From IMG/VR virus record IMGVR_UViG_3300021088_000016, positions 1-52,010 of that record: 52,010 nucleotides of DNA; one strand, given 5' to 3'. Below the pieces are notes generated by a model, which saw nothing but the letters and a program-made list of their open reading frames with translations, was not told where the DNA came from and searched no databases. Origin of the DNA: a virus. Both the position numbers and the translations under genes were made by a program. This document shows positions 37,897 to 46,402 of the stretch, in pieces; the first letter of the stretch is position 1, and the number at the start of each line of letters is the position of its first letter.

Positions 37897-38616
37897 TTAA
37901 TAAGGGATGTTACCGTACATCGTATAACGCATACGAAGCTTAATGAGACCGTTGGTAAACGTACCGGTCTGGATCGTAGACAAATACGCACTTGTAGGAA
38001 GTGGCGTAATTGCATTAGTCACCAGAGGCATGTTAACACCAACCCACGTACCACCACCAGCGACTGGCGTAGCGCCTACGCTCCACACCAGACCCGTAGT
38101 ACCGGGCTGAGTGAAGGACACGCGCTGTCCTGCCACCATGTTTGCGGCTAACAGACCATTAACGATCTGCACACCAGCATTAGGTGCAACCTGGGCGAAG
38201 CTCGAGTTAGGAGTACCCGGAGAGGCTGTTACCAACCCTACTGAAATACTCGTGCCACCCGCTGAAGTAATCAAACCTTCAATAGTCACCTCTTCGATAA
38301 AGATCTGAGGGTTATTGAAGATGAGCGTACCACTAGTCGTGGTGATCATCGGAGCTGTCTGTTGAAGAGGGATAAGAGTCGTCAACGACTGAATACCCGC
38401 AGCAGCAGCAGTACCCGTTCCGGAGAACGTGGTCTGTGCGGGAGCCGGAACCGGCTGACCGCTAGCTGTGAGCTGCATAGGCACCAGAGGAATGAGTTGC
38501 TCAATCTCTCGTGTTTCGCCGTAGACGAGGTAGTCGCCTCCGACTTCGGGGACGGCCTTCTGCGTACCATACTGCAGATAAAGACCATCCGGATTAAACC
38601 ATTGTCCTGAAACCAT
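37897..38616 (-). CDS. Capsid-proximal virion protein, 239 aa
   Basis: MVSGQWFNPDGLYLQYGTQKAVPEVGGDYLVYGETREIEQLIPL... is low in charge and beta-rich with Gly/Thr/Pro-rich loops. It follows the major capsid gene directly on the same strand. A capsid decoration or head-completion protein is the likeliest role. Unrecognised family. Confidence 0.68.
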   Translation of the reverse strand: MVSGQWFNPDGLYLQYGTQKAVPEVGGDYLVYGETREIEQLIPLVPMQLTASGQPVPAPAQTTFSGTGTAAAAGIQSLTTLIPLQQTAPMITTTSGTLIFNNPQIFIEEVTIEGLITSAGGTSISVGLVTASPGTPNSSFAQVAPNAGVQIVNGLLAANMVAGQRVSFTQPGTTGLVWSVGATPVAGGGTWVGVNMPLVTNAITPLPTSAYLSTIQTGTFTNGLIKLRMRYTMYGNIPY

Positions 38617-38634
38617 GTTTCTATTCTCCCATTA

Positions 38635-39594
38635 TTAGGTCGGAACGACCGACGTGTTAGTGAGAATGGAGATGAAGTTTTCAGGCCGGTATAGCTTGAA
38701 GCCCCATTCGGCAATCGTCAGGTATTCCTCTTGCTGGAGATCTTTATTGAACTCCGAGTAGACAGTAGGCATCTGACGGAAAGCACCCACGAAAGGCATT
38801 GTATCGCCGGGAGCCGCCGAGAAGAAGTAATTGGCCACGCCGTTAGTAACGGTGTTTCCAGAGATAGTTTCCGAAGCAATACTAGGCAAGTAGTTCGACA
38901 CATACACGTCGAAGCCATAGATATTGAACCGGAACTTAAATCCAGTCACAGCACCATCATGAACCACTGACTGCCACATGCGGTCAGGAGTAAGCAATGA
39001 TACGATGTTGGCCTGAGTCTGAAGCGTATATGCAACAGACGGGTCAACAATTGCCACCAGGTTCGTCAGTGGCACGTTAGCGCGGGTTAGCGCGTAATGT
39101 GCACGTGCGAAGTCTTGGTAGGCGATACCGCTATTAAGACCTGAGCCAACCCATCGGTGGTCAGCCGTATTAATTGCGTTAACGTTGCCAGCAGTTTGAC
39201 CTGCATTACCCTTAGCCAAGATGTTACTCTCGACCGACTCCATCAGGGCACGGTGTTGGCGAGGCACGAAGGCCGCGATAACATCAGCACTGTAGAAGGA
39301 GTCACGCTTGAACTTCTCGGAGATTGCGTTGGCAGAATACTTGTAGTTATCGAAGGAGAAGGTAAAGTTACCTGTATCCATCGTGTTGTACTTGATGGCT
39401 TGACCTTCGGTAAAGTCACCAGTTTCTGCTTCACCAATCGACGGGATGTTTAACGTAACACCATCTGGGAAGTCTGAGATAATACGGACAAACTTCATGG
39501 CGTTTAATTCGTCCAGCAATAGCTCCTTGATCTGCCGGGACCAAATATTAGTCCTTAACAGATTCTGAGTATTGCCAGTCATAAAACCAGCCAT
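38635..39594 (-). CDS. Major capsid protein
   Basis: 319 aa. Begins MAGFMTGNTQNLLRTNIWSRQIKELLLDELNAMKFVRIISDFPDG and contains long helix, beta and loop patterns seen in T7-like coat proteins (SFDNYKYSANAISEKFKRDSF, LVAIVDPSVAYTLQ, GFDVYVSNYLP). Preceded by the scaffold gene and portal, exactly the T7 order. It forms the icosahedral head in the HK97 fold (inferred from family). Confidence 0.85.
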   Translation of the reverse strand: MAGFMTGNTQNLLRTNIWSRQIKELLLDELNAMKFVRIISDFPDGVTLNIPSIGEAETGDFTEGQAIKYNTMDTGNFTFSFDNYKYSANAISEKFKRDSFYSADVIAAFVPRQHRALMESVESNILAKGNAGQTAGNVNAINTADHRWVGSGLNSGIAYQDFARAHYALTRANVPLTNLVAIVDPSVAYTLQTQANIVSLLTPDRMWQSVVHDGAVTGFKFRFNIYGFDVYVSNYLPSIASETISGNTVTNGVANYFFSAAPGDTMPFVGAFRQMPTVYSEFNKDLQQEEYLTIAEWGFKLYRPENFISILTNTSVVPT

Positions 39595-39607
39595 TTAAGT
39601 TGTCTCC

Positions 39608-40369
39608 TTAGAAGGCAGATTGCTGCCCATAGGCTAGGAAGTTACCATCCTCGAACTTTGATCCGAGGCGTGTGTAATCCTTTAGCATCTGCTCTTGAAT
39701 TTTAGGGGACCGGAAAGTGTCTGGCTTTTCTTTCTGAAGCTTCTCGTAGTAGGCCCAAGTATGCTCGGGTTCTACAGTAGGGGAGAAATGAACACTTCTT
39801 CGCGGAGGTGTTTCAAAGGTCTCCGGTGCCCTAGCCTGATCTAAACCTAAAGTCTTGAAGAAGGCTCTAGGTGCAGTCTCTGCTAAGTACGTGACAGCTT
39901 CTTTAGTCAAACCTAACTCTTCGGTCTGTTTCTGAAGAACTTCTGAGAATGAATTCCCATAACGTTCCCGTAATGCGTCCGTAACAGCTCTAACATTCTG
40001 CTCCTTGGTCTTCGAAGCTTCATATTCCTTTATTCGTTTATCAAACATAGGTTCGAGTTGTCGTGGATCAAATGGCTGGGCATCACTAGGCTTTGGGTTG
40101 GTGCCGTCTGATGTTGGATGAGAACTTGCTGAAGCACTCTTAGTAAGTTGGTCTACATACTCTTCCAGTTTAGCCTTGGTCATATTATCTTCACGAAGTG
40201 CAAGATTTGAAGCACGGAGCTCCGCATTCTCACGCTCTACGTTGCTAATATGACGGTCCTTCTCGTATGCTCCTTTGGCTAATTCATCTAAGCTTTTATA
40301 CTTGGATGCTTCACCTGGGATATACGCAGCGATCTTTGACTGGTCGTCGTTAGTGAATAAATCTGTCAA
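39608..40369 (-). CDS. Capsid scaffolding protein
   Basis: 253 aa, highly charged and helical, with a Ser/Pro linker (SASASSHPTSDGTNPKPSDAQP). Coiled regions YEKDRHISNVERENAELRASNLAL and KTKEQNVRAVTDALRERYG. Its placement between portal and major capsid, with its composition, is diagnostic for an internal scaffold that leaves the head before or during packaging. Confidence 0.82.
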   Translation of the reverse strand: MTDLFTNDDQSKIAAYIPGEASKYKSLDELAKGAYEKDRHISNVERENAELRASNLALREDNMTKAKLEEYVDQLTKSASASSHPTSDGTNPKPSDAQPFDPRQLEPMFDKRIKEYEASKTKEQNVRAVTDALRERYGNSFSEVLQKQTEELGLTKEAVTYLAETAPRAFFKTLGLDQARAPETFETPPRRSVHFSPTVEPEHTWAYYEKLQKEKPDTFRSPKIQEQMLKDYTRLGSKFEDGNFLAYGQQSAF

Positions 40370-40370
40370 T

Positions 40371-42251
40371 TTATTGAGTCCCTAATAAACCCCCAGGAGT
40401 TGCTCCTTCGGGCGGCTGTCGCCTTAAGTTAAATGGTTCTTGTTTGCCACCAGGACTAGGCTTCTGAGGATGAGGTCCTTCCATGTCGAAGTCTTCGCCC
40501 ATACCTGTGGCAGTCTGTGTCTGTTGTGCTAGTTGCTCTTGGAGAGCTTGGACTAGCTTCTGGCCTTCTGCTTGCTCAGCTAAAGCTACGAAGGGGGTCA
40601 CCAATTCATAGTCCTTTAGATCGAATATATCTTCGATGATCTTAGCCATCTTTTTGCCAGAAAAATGAGCCTGCACGGATTGCCAGAGTCCTGAGCCAGT
40701 TAAGTTAGTTAAGTTCTGGATGATCTCAGCTTGCTCTGCGAAATGCCGTGCTGCTATTGGCTTAATACGTCCAATCCCTGTAATGTCTTCGACAGTAAGG
40801 TCTTGGAACGATGCAACCTTAAAGTCGTCATCGAATACGCGAATGGCGGTAGTCCCCACCATATTGCGCCGAGCTAACTCCAACATTGCATTTAGAAGAG
40901 GTTCAATTATTTGCTCTTCAAATTGATTGATCTTATTTTGATAAATGCGAGACGCAGCATTTTCCAATCGTTGTACTTCATACTTGGTCTTCTCTCCAGG
41001 AGATCTAAAACCCATGGCTTCCTTAGGTGCGCCTGCCATGGCCTCCATAGTATCTTCGAGACGTTGCATCTCCATATTTAACTGTAGAGGTTGTACTTCA
41101 GGGGTAACGAGTTCTACGTCACCTTCATCTGAAGTAAAGATCTTCTCACCTGGTTGCCAGATGAATTCCTCTACGAAGCCTTTGATCTTCTGAACGGGAT
41201 ATGTGCAGAGGTCTACAATGTCCGCCTTCATATTCTCCATATGATCTAGACGATACTGCATTCCTATGAGATTGTCGAGCGGGCCCATACCCCAGAGGTT
41301 ATCTTGTTTCTTCCGCCAAGGGGCGTGGAAGATGGGAGGGTATCCGAAGAAAGAAGGATTCGACTTATTTGAAATAAGCTTGTGGCGGTCAACCACCATA
41401 ATAACGCGATTCTTTTCAAACGTGTCATTAATGTAATCGAACCAATCTCCGTAAAAGGTAAGAACTTCAACGAAATCGGAAAGTAGATAAGCCCTGAAGG
41501 AGGTAAAGCCGTCCATGTCGTATAGACGGTCTCGTTGTGTCCAATCACCTTCGAAAGTTCTGGCGTGAAAGCGGATGTTCTTAAGGTACTCGTAGAGCTG
41601 TTCATAGGACTCTCTGTTCTCGTCCGTAGACATACGTTGGAGTAATTCCTTAAGCTCGCCCATGGAAATCACGGAGCGTATCAGCTTAGGGGATTGTAAG
41701 AAGTTCTCGGCTGTAGGATTACAGACTAAGTCTAAAGGATTTATTCTTCGAACGGTGGGGCCGACAAACCCGGATTGTGTTCTTCCGTCTTCACGTTGCA
41801 CCCGTTGATCAGTCCACTCGACAGTAGCAAAACAATTGCCAAAATCGATATAGTCCAGGATAATTTTATCAATCTCATGCTTAAAACTTGGTTGGTCGAT
41901 ACACCAGGCCATGTAGTTGATGATCGCATCTCTCTTCTGTACAGAATTCGAGTCACGTTCATTAGCTTCCCATTCTAGCCACTTACGTTTCGGGAATAAC
42001 GTTGCGGTGTAATTGGAATATAGGTTATCCCTAATTTGGCACAGCTTTGGGATAGTTGTTTTATTTTTCCAAGGTAACTGAGCATTCGTGGTGTATGTAG
42101 TGTCTGTTGCGTATACATACCTTCTAATCTCTTCCCAATCTGTTTTCTTGTTTCGACGTAATGTTTCCCACTCTGTCCAGCGTTCCGTGAGCCTTGTTGC
42201 GAGTAAATCAGGAGATATTACGTTAAGTAGTTCTAGTGCGCGACCGGTCAA
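40371..42251 (-). CDS. Portal protein
   Basis: 626 aa. KKTDWEEIRRYVYATDTTYTTNAQLPWKNKTTIPKLCQIRDNLYSNYTATLFPKRKWLEWEAN and IILDYIDFGNCFATVEW are typical of portals in this virus group, as are GMGPLDNLIGMQYRLDHMENM and a Gln-rich C-terminus. Twelve copies should form the packaging and ejection channel at one head vertex. Overlaps the terminase end by four bases (ATGA). Confidence 0.88.
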   Translation of the reverse strand: MTGRALELLNVISPDLLATRLTERWTEWETLRRNKKTDWEEIRRYVYATDTTYTTNAQLPWKNKTTIPKLCQIRDNLYSNYTATLFPKRKWLEWEANERDSNSVQKRDAIINYMAWCIDQPSFKHEIDKIILDYIDFGNCFATVEWTDQRVQREDGRTQSGFVGPTVRRINPLDLVCNPTAENFLQSPKLIRSVISMGELKELLQRMSTDENRESYEQLYEYLKNIRFHARTFEGDWTQRDRLYDMDGFTSFRAYLLSDFVEVLTFYGDWFDYINDTFEKNRVIMVVDRHKLISNKSNPSFFGYPPIFHAPWRKKQDNLWGMGPLDNLIGMQYRLDHMENMKADIVDLCTYPVQKIKGFVEEFIWQPGEKIFTSDEGDVELVTPEVQPLQLNMEMQRLEDTMEAMAGAPKEAMGFRSPGEKTKYEVQRLENAASRIYQNKINQFEEQIIEPLLNAMLELARRNMVGTTAIRVFDDDFKVASFQDLTVEDITGIGRIKPIAARHFAEQAEIIQNLTNLTGSGLWQSVQAHFSGKKMAKIIEDIFDLKDYELVTPFVALAEQAEGQKLVQALQEQLAQQTQTATGMGEDFDMEGPHPQKPSPGGKQEPFNLRRQPPEGATPGGLLGTQ

Positions 42252-43816
42252 TTAACACCGCCCCAGCGTTCGTTATATGTAATTGGATTCACTCTTTGTC
42301 TCATTATTGAAAAGGTGGGTGCCTGTGCAAAGTCTATGCAAGAAGCGAGTGCGTCTTTGACGTCATCGTGTGGAGGGTTGTAATAAATCAACTCCTCTTC
42401 TAATAACTGGCAGTTGCCTGAGGCATAGTGCCATATTTGTCCATTGGCATACTTAGGCTCTAAGACCGCCATGATGCGTTCACTCTTAGAACCTTGCCAT
42501 CTAGAAGGTCTGAACTCTTCAACCGACAGGGCTAGGCCATAAGGTTTGATGTAGCTTTCTTTTAAGTCTTTGACTATTACTTGCTGAGCTACCGAAACCT
42601 CGGCTCTAATCCTTCTAAACCCCCACTTTTGGTGAAGACGTAAGATATGGTTGAAGTATTCAGATATTTTATCTGTTTTAAACCTGTCGATATCTAAGAC
42701 GTAGTAGTTGCCTGATCCATCGACACCGACGACGACGATTGACGTCGAGTCCGCTTTCGCGGCTTGGGAGTAGGCGAAGTCAACTGCGGCGAAGACATTA
42801 AGGGCGTTGTGTTGGTAGAACCATCTGGTTTCTCGTTTAAAGAGATTACCTGGTTCGTAATATTGGAATAGTTCTCTTTTGATGGGCGACGACTCGACGT
42901 CGTGCGGATCGTTATAATATTGGGCCCTGAAGTGTAGCTGGTTAATATAACCCGACCTCTTTTCTGCGAGGCTCTGCTTATCGAACCCAAACCACTTACC
43001 ATCTGTGCGGCGTTGACGTGGCCAAAGAAATTCCCCAGAACCGTCTCCAATTGATTCAACCTGTCTCTCAAAAACTTCGAATAGAGGTTTTGATTTTGTA
43101 ACATTCCCCAGTTCATCAAATTCTTTAATCTCCAATTGTATTAGGTCTGAATAAAGATCCAGAGGGTGGTACCGAGTACCTACAACCCATTCCTTAGCGC
43201 CTACCCCCTCGATGGATGATAGGAAGCTGTACTGATCTTTTGCTTTTTCACGACCTTCTTCTGTATATGCATTACTCTGAGTTACTACGTCATCTAGCAC
43301 TGCAATATCGCAGTGAAGACCCACAATGTTAGAAGTAAGACCTGCAGTAAAGATAGAAGGATCGCGAATATGTTCTTCTTTACGCAAGGGGTGGTCTAAG
43401 GATATTTCCCGTTCAGTCCACTTCTCACGTCTAGCTTCTTCCTTTTCTACCATTTCTGGCCAGAACATACGATACCTGTCGCAGGTAAGGATGTCCTTCA
43501 TAAGCTTTAACTGCTTAGTAGCTAAATTGGATGTAGAAGAGATATATAGAATTCGCAGGGTAGGGTTACGGGTTAGTTCCCATACAACCCTAAAGGCTGC
43601 ATATGTAGATTTACAATGATCCCTAGGAAGAAGGACTAATTGTCTGTTGTTAGCTTCTGGCTTTGTCCACCACGAGATTAATTCTCGGTGGACATTTCCG
43701 ATTAACTGTTTAGGGACAATCAGTTCGATAAAATATGTTAGATCTTGTTCAGCTCTATCCCGATGAGCCTTACGCTCATCAGACATTTCTACTTTAGTGC
43801 GTCTAACTCTAGGCAT
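42248..43816 (-). CDS. Terminase large subunit
   Basis: 522 aa. ATPase Walker A LLPRDHCKST (62-71) in the phage variant form, Walker B IAVLDDV (171-177), and a downstream nuclease with FAAVDFAYS and DSTSIVVVGVD acidic motifs. It pumps DNA into the head and cuts concatemers. Its start codon lies within the 43-aa gene, close to the three 32-bp-spaced repeats. A separate small subunit is not evident. Confidence 0.92.
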   Translation of the reverse strand: MPRVRRTKVEMSDERKAHRDRAEQDLTYFIELIVPKQLIGNVHRELISWWTKPEANNRQLVLLPRDHCKSTYAAFRVVWELTRNPTLRILYISSTSNLATKQLKLMKDILTCDRYRMFWPEMVEKEEARREKWTEREISLDHPLRKEEHIRDPSIFTAGLTSNIVGLHCDIAVLDDVVTQSNAYTEEGREKAKDQYSFLSSIEGVGAKEWVVGTRYHPLDLYSDLIQLEIKEFDELGNVTKSKPLFEVFERQVESIGDGSGEFLWPRQRRTDGKWFGFDKQSLAEKRSGYINQLHFRAQYYNDPHDVESSPIKRELFQYYEPGNLFKRETRWFYQHNALNVFAAVDFAYSQAAKADSTSIVVVGVDGSGNYYVLDIDRFKTDKISEYFNHILRLHQKWGFRRIRAEVSVAQQVIVKDLKESYIKPYGLALSVEEFRPSRWQGSKSERIMAVLEPKYANGQIWHYASGNCQLLEEELIYYNPPHDDVKDALASCIDFAQAPTFSIMRQRVNPITYNERWGGVN

Positions 43817-43940
43817 TCTTAGCTAATTGTGCTTTCTTCATATTACCTAGTTTACCTAGGATTTTACCGTATTCGCTTAATGCTTGCCGCGTCTTCTTTG
43901 ACTTGGTCTTTATGCTTGCCGCGTTCGTCATTTCTTCCAT
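43809..43940 (-). CDS. Small basic protein upstream of terminase, 43 aa
   Basis: ATG 43940 to TAG 43809 encodes MEEMTNAASIKTKSKKTRQALSEYGKILGKLGNMKKAQ..., basic and helical, overlapping the genes on both sides. It contains two of the three TGCTTGCCGCGT repeats in two frames. It is too small for a normal terminase small subunit. It could be a DNA-binding packaging accessory or merely open because of the repeats. Confidence 0.45.
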   Translation of the reverse strand: MEEMTNAASIKTKSKKTRQALSEYGKILGKLGNMKKAQLAKNA

Positions 43941-43956
43941 CTTGTGCTTGCCGCGT
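43881..43956. repeat. Three 12-bp direct repeats at exact 32-bp spacing next to terminase
   Basis: TGCTTGCCGCGT occurs at 43881-43892, 43913-43924 and 43945-43956: identical copies, period 32 bp. Because 32 is not a multiple of three, and the copies span two genes, each lies in a different reading frame relation. Protein-level conservation cannot explain them. Three helical turns between copies would place them on one face of the DNA. A packaging (pac/cos) recognition site bound by the terminase is the best explanation. Confidence 0.75.
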
Positions 43957-45265
43957 GAGCTGCAATGCTAGATCTTTGAGATGAGCTTAAACTCTTTGCT
44001 CTTGCTTCTCCACCTCGCTTAGCTAATGCTGCAGCAGCTTCATTAATACTTAAAGGTTTACCTTGCCTAAACTTCAGGGCAAATTCCATCGCCCTGGCAT
44101 AAGCTTGCGTTAGCTCATCTACATCTTCTTCAGTATATTGCCCACCGATAGTGGCTGGAGGTATTGGAGCTGGTACTGCAAATTGTGAAGTGTATGTCCA
44201 GCTAGGATTAATAGCTAACGGGGGGTAGGGTACTGTCCAATCATATTGTCGAATAGGTGGATTAGCTGGGGTAGTGAATAAGGTAGTCTGTAATAGGTTT
44301 ACCTGGTAATTTTGGTACCACTGTACTGGATACGGGGTAGGCCAATGTTGCTGTCTGTTAGGCAGACTGTCTTGGCCGTATAAATTATAGGTCTTTGCCC
44401 AAGTCTGCTCTATACGAGAGGGTTGAGCAGGGTTAGCCCAATCAGATTGAAAGAAAGGTTTAGTAGGCGGTATCGCTAAAGTAGTCTGTAGAAGATCTAC
44501 TCTTTGATCTTGGTACCAATTTATATATGTTGGTACATCCCAGTTGGTAACTACCGAAGGAATAAACACCGGCATGTTTAATGCTAGTGCGTTATTCCAG
44601 TCCTGGTACCAATTAACTGGTTTAGGATTAGGCCAATCTGATTGGGAGAATGGACTGCCTATAAACCCTAAGGCATTGCCAGACTCTACCCAACTCTGAT
44701 CTAGTCTATAAGGTTGACTAGAAAGGGGCCAGTCTTGTTGACTAAATGGTGCACTTAAAAAACCAGGAGTAGGGAAACCTTCGCACCAGGACTGATCTAT
44801 CCTACTTAATGTTGGGGGGTTAGGCCAGTTAGTTTGACTAAACGGACTACCTGCGGTAGCCTGTATCCCTGGCTGAGTCCAACTTTGATACCACTGAACC
44901 GGTTGTGGATTAGGAAAGTCGTACTGCCTCGTAGGTAATTTGTCTTTACCTATTTTATCTACTTGACGCCAAAGCCAAGTTTGCTCAATTCGATAAGGCT
45001 GAACAGGGTTTGGCCAATCAAAATCTGGGCCATACCCAGAAGGGCCGTAAAACTTGTCCTTACCTAAGAAAGGGGTATGGTCTACTACCCAAGTTCGAAG
45101 ACTCGTATCAAAGTACGGTCCTGGGTCAGGAAGACGATTAATATAATCGTAATCCAAACCACCGTAAATCTTATCTTGACCTAGTAAATTGACATGACTG
45201 AAGGTCCAGGTCTCGCCTGATCGCAGCGGATCGTTTCGCTGTTGATTTACGCCGCGAATAGTCAT
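43928..45265 (-). CDS. Tandem WPNP-repeat protein with basic C-terminal domain
   Basis: 445 aa. About nine units of roughly 30-40 residues begin at [DN]W-P-[NLT]-P and carry a second core R-x-[EDY]-Q-[TS]-W or V-[QN]-W-Y-Q, e.g. FDWPNPVQPYRIEQTW and SDWPNPKPVNWYQDW. These look like short repeated aromatic strands or PPII segments of an elongated or solenoid protein. Residues ~375-445 form a separate helical, Arg/Ser/Ala-rich domain (GGEARAKSLSSSQRSSIAAHA...). Virion appendage is likely from position; no known fold is assigned. Confidence 0.7.
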   Translation of the reverse strand: MTIRGVNQQRNDPLRSGETWTFSHVNLLGQDKIYGGLDYDYINRLPDPGPYFDTSLRTWVVDHTPFLGKDKFYGPSGYGPDFDWPNPVQPYRIEQTWLWRQVDKIGKDKLPTRQYDFPNPQPVQWYQSWTQPGIQATAGSPFSQTNWPNPPTLSRIDQSWCEGFPTPGFLSAPFSQQDWPLSSQPYRLDQSWVESGNALGFIGSPFSQSDWPNPKPVNWYQDWNNALALNMPVFIPSVVTNWDVPTYINWYQDQRVDLLQTTLAIPPTKPFFQSDWANPAQPSRIEQTWAKTYNLYGQDSLPNRQQHWPTPYPVQWYQNYQVNLLQTTLFTTPANPPIRQYDWTVPYPPLAINPSWTYTSQFAVPAPIPPATIGGQYTEEDVDELTQAYARAMEFALKFRQGKPLSINEAAAALAKRGGEARAKSLSSSQRSSIAAHAASTRWKK

Positions 45266-45268
45266 GAA

Positions 45269-45538
45269 TTATAGAGCTGTTAAAGAGGAACTAGCCGTAG
45301 TCAATTTACCATTTAAAATGGTTGAGATAGTATTTAAGATAGTCGCAGAATCTGTTGAACTCTGCGTAACTATTATTAGAGGGATAGTGTTGCCTGTGGA
45401 AGGATCTTGAAGAGTAAGATTACCTCCAGACACAATAAAGTTACCAGAGATAGCCGCGTTTATAGCGGCTATTTCTGTGTTCAATGCTTGTATTGCTGTA
45501 GCTAAAGAAGCTGCAGACTGCGCCGTTGTCAGAAGCAT
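45269..45538 (-). CDS. Small Ala/Thr-rich protein, 89 aa
   Basis: MLLTTAQSAASLATAIQALNTEIAAINAAISGNF... has a helical first half and a short beta hairpin (GGNLTLQDPSTGNTIPLII). Low charge, likely a virion component or fibre-trimerisation piece. Shares TAATG with the gene upstream. Confidence 0.6.
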   Translation of the reverse strand: MLLTTAQSAASLATAIQALNTEIAAINAAISGNFIVSGGNLTLQDPSTGNTIPLIIVTQSSTDSATILNTISTILNGKLTTASSSLTAL

Positions 45539-46059
45539 TAGTATGCTTCGTAGATGATATGCGCTGCCGCAGTTGTAGACTGTCCACCCGGACCTGAGTT
45601 ATTCCAGAGAACTGATTGACCGGCTACGCCCGAACCTGCCACTGCGCTACCTACTTGTGTCCATTGCTGGGTAGGCGCTGCATTCCATCGGATAATTCCA
45701 CCGAAGGCATTAAGCCCCAAGTTCAATGCAGACAGTGTGGCTGCCGCAGAGGGGAATGGTCCCGTAGTAGCTGCGAATCCTACAACTGCTGGAGCCGAGA
45801 GAGCCGAACCCGAAGCGTTCATAAAGCCGTCCGTTGCAGGAGCAGCGATAGCTGTAGGTGTGGCAGCTAGAGTAGACGCATAACGTACGCCCGTAGCAAG
45901 AATAGCTGAAGCAGCCGCCGTCCCGGAGATCAAGACCTCTAACCAGTCAATGACCATGGTGGTGCTGCCACCTGTAATTGACATCCAGTTAGTAGCCGCA
46001 GCACCAGTAGCTGTAGGTGCCCACGTCTGACCCGGATGGTTGAATACTCGTTTTGCCAT
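45538..46059 (-). CDS. Ala/Gly-rich virion protein, 173 aa
   Basis: MAKRVFNHPGQTWAPTATGAAATNWMSITGGSTTMVIDWLEVLISG... is beta-rich, almost without charge, like phage head-decoration or fibre-tip proteins. No family recognised. It lies upstream of the WPNP-repeat gene. Confidence 0.62.
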   Translation of the reverse strand: MAKRVFNHPGQTWAPTATGAAATNWMSITGGSTTMVIDWLEVLISGTAAASAILATGVRYASTLAATPTAIAAPATDGFMNASGSALSAPAVVGFAATTGPFPSAAATLSALNLGLNAFGGIIRWNAAPTQQWTQVGSAVAGSGVAGQSVLWNNSGPGGQSTTAAAHIIYEAY

Positions 46060-46062
46060 AGT

Positions 46063-46401
46063 TTAATAAATTCCTTTTCTTAGCGCTAAGTTTGCTGTTT
46101 CGATTATGTTTTGACGATGTGTTCTATGTTCATACCCGGGTAATTTTCGCTCGAGCGCACAATTATCACATATGTACATATCGCATTGAGAACACCATTC
46201 ACGATCCCGCTTTCTATTTGGGTTCATTACAACTACGGTTCCACAATGATTGCAGCCCATCGTCGGGGCTTCAAATACTTTACCTTCCGCTAATACGCCT
46301 GGGGCATATCCTAATCTAATCGCTTGTTCGTCTGTTAGACCTGGGGAAGCCCTGTGGTCTACGCATAATTCACCTTCGTGTGATCTTTTTGTCAAAACCA
46401 T
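46063..46401 (-). CDS. Zinc-binding protein with CxxC pairs, 112 aa
   Basis: Start ATG 46401 follows the TAA of the Gly-rich gene by one base. MVLTKRSHEGELCVDHRASPGL is followed by MGCNHCGTVVVMNPNRKRDREWCSQCDMYICDNC (two CxxC pairs and a third). The same small protein with G-C-x-H-C ... Y-I-C-D-x-C is frequent in phages of aquatic and soil bacteria, near structural genes, role unknown. Confidence 0.78.
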   Translation of the reverse strand: MVLTKRSHEGELCVDHRASPGLTDEQAIRLGYAPGVLAEGKVFEAPTMGCNHCGTVVVMNPNRKRDREWCSQCDMYICDNCALERKLPGYEHRTHRQNIIETANLALRKGIY

Positions 46402-46402
46402 T

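Noticed and set aside
43881-43956. CRISPR array
   Set aside because: Three 12-bp repeats with 20-bp intervals lie inside coding frames; repeats are too short, and no cas genes or leader are present.
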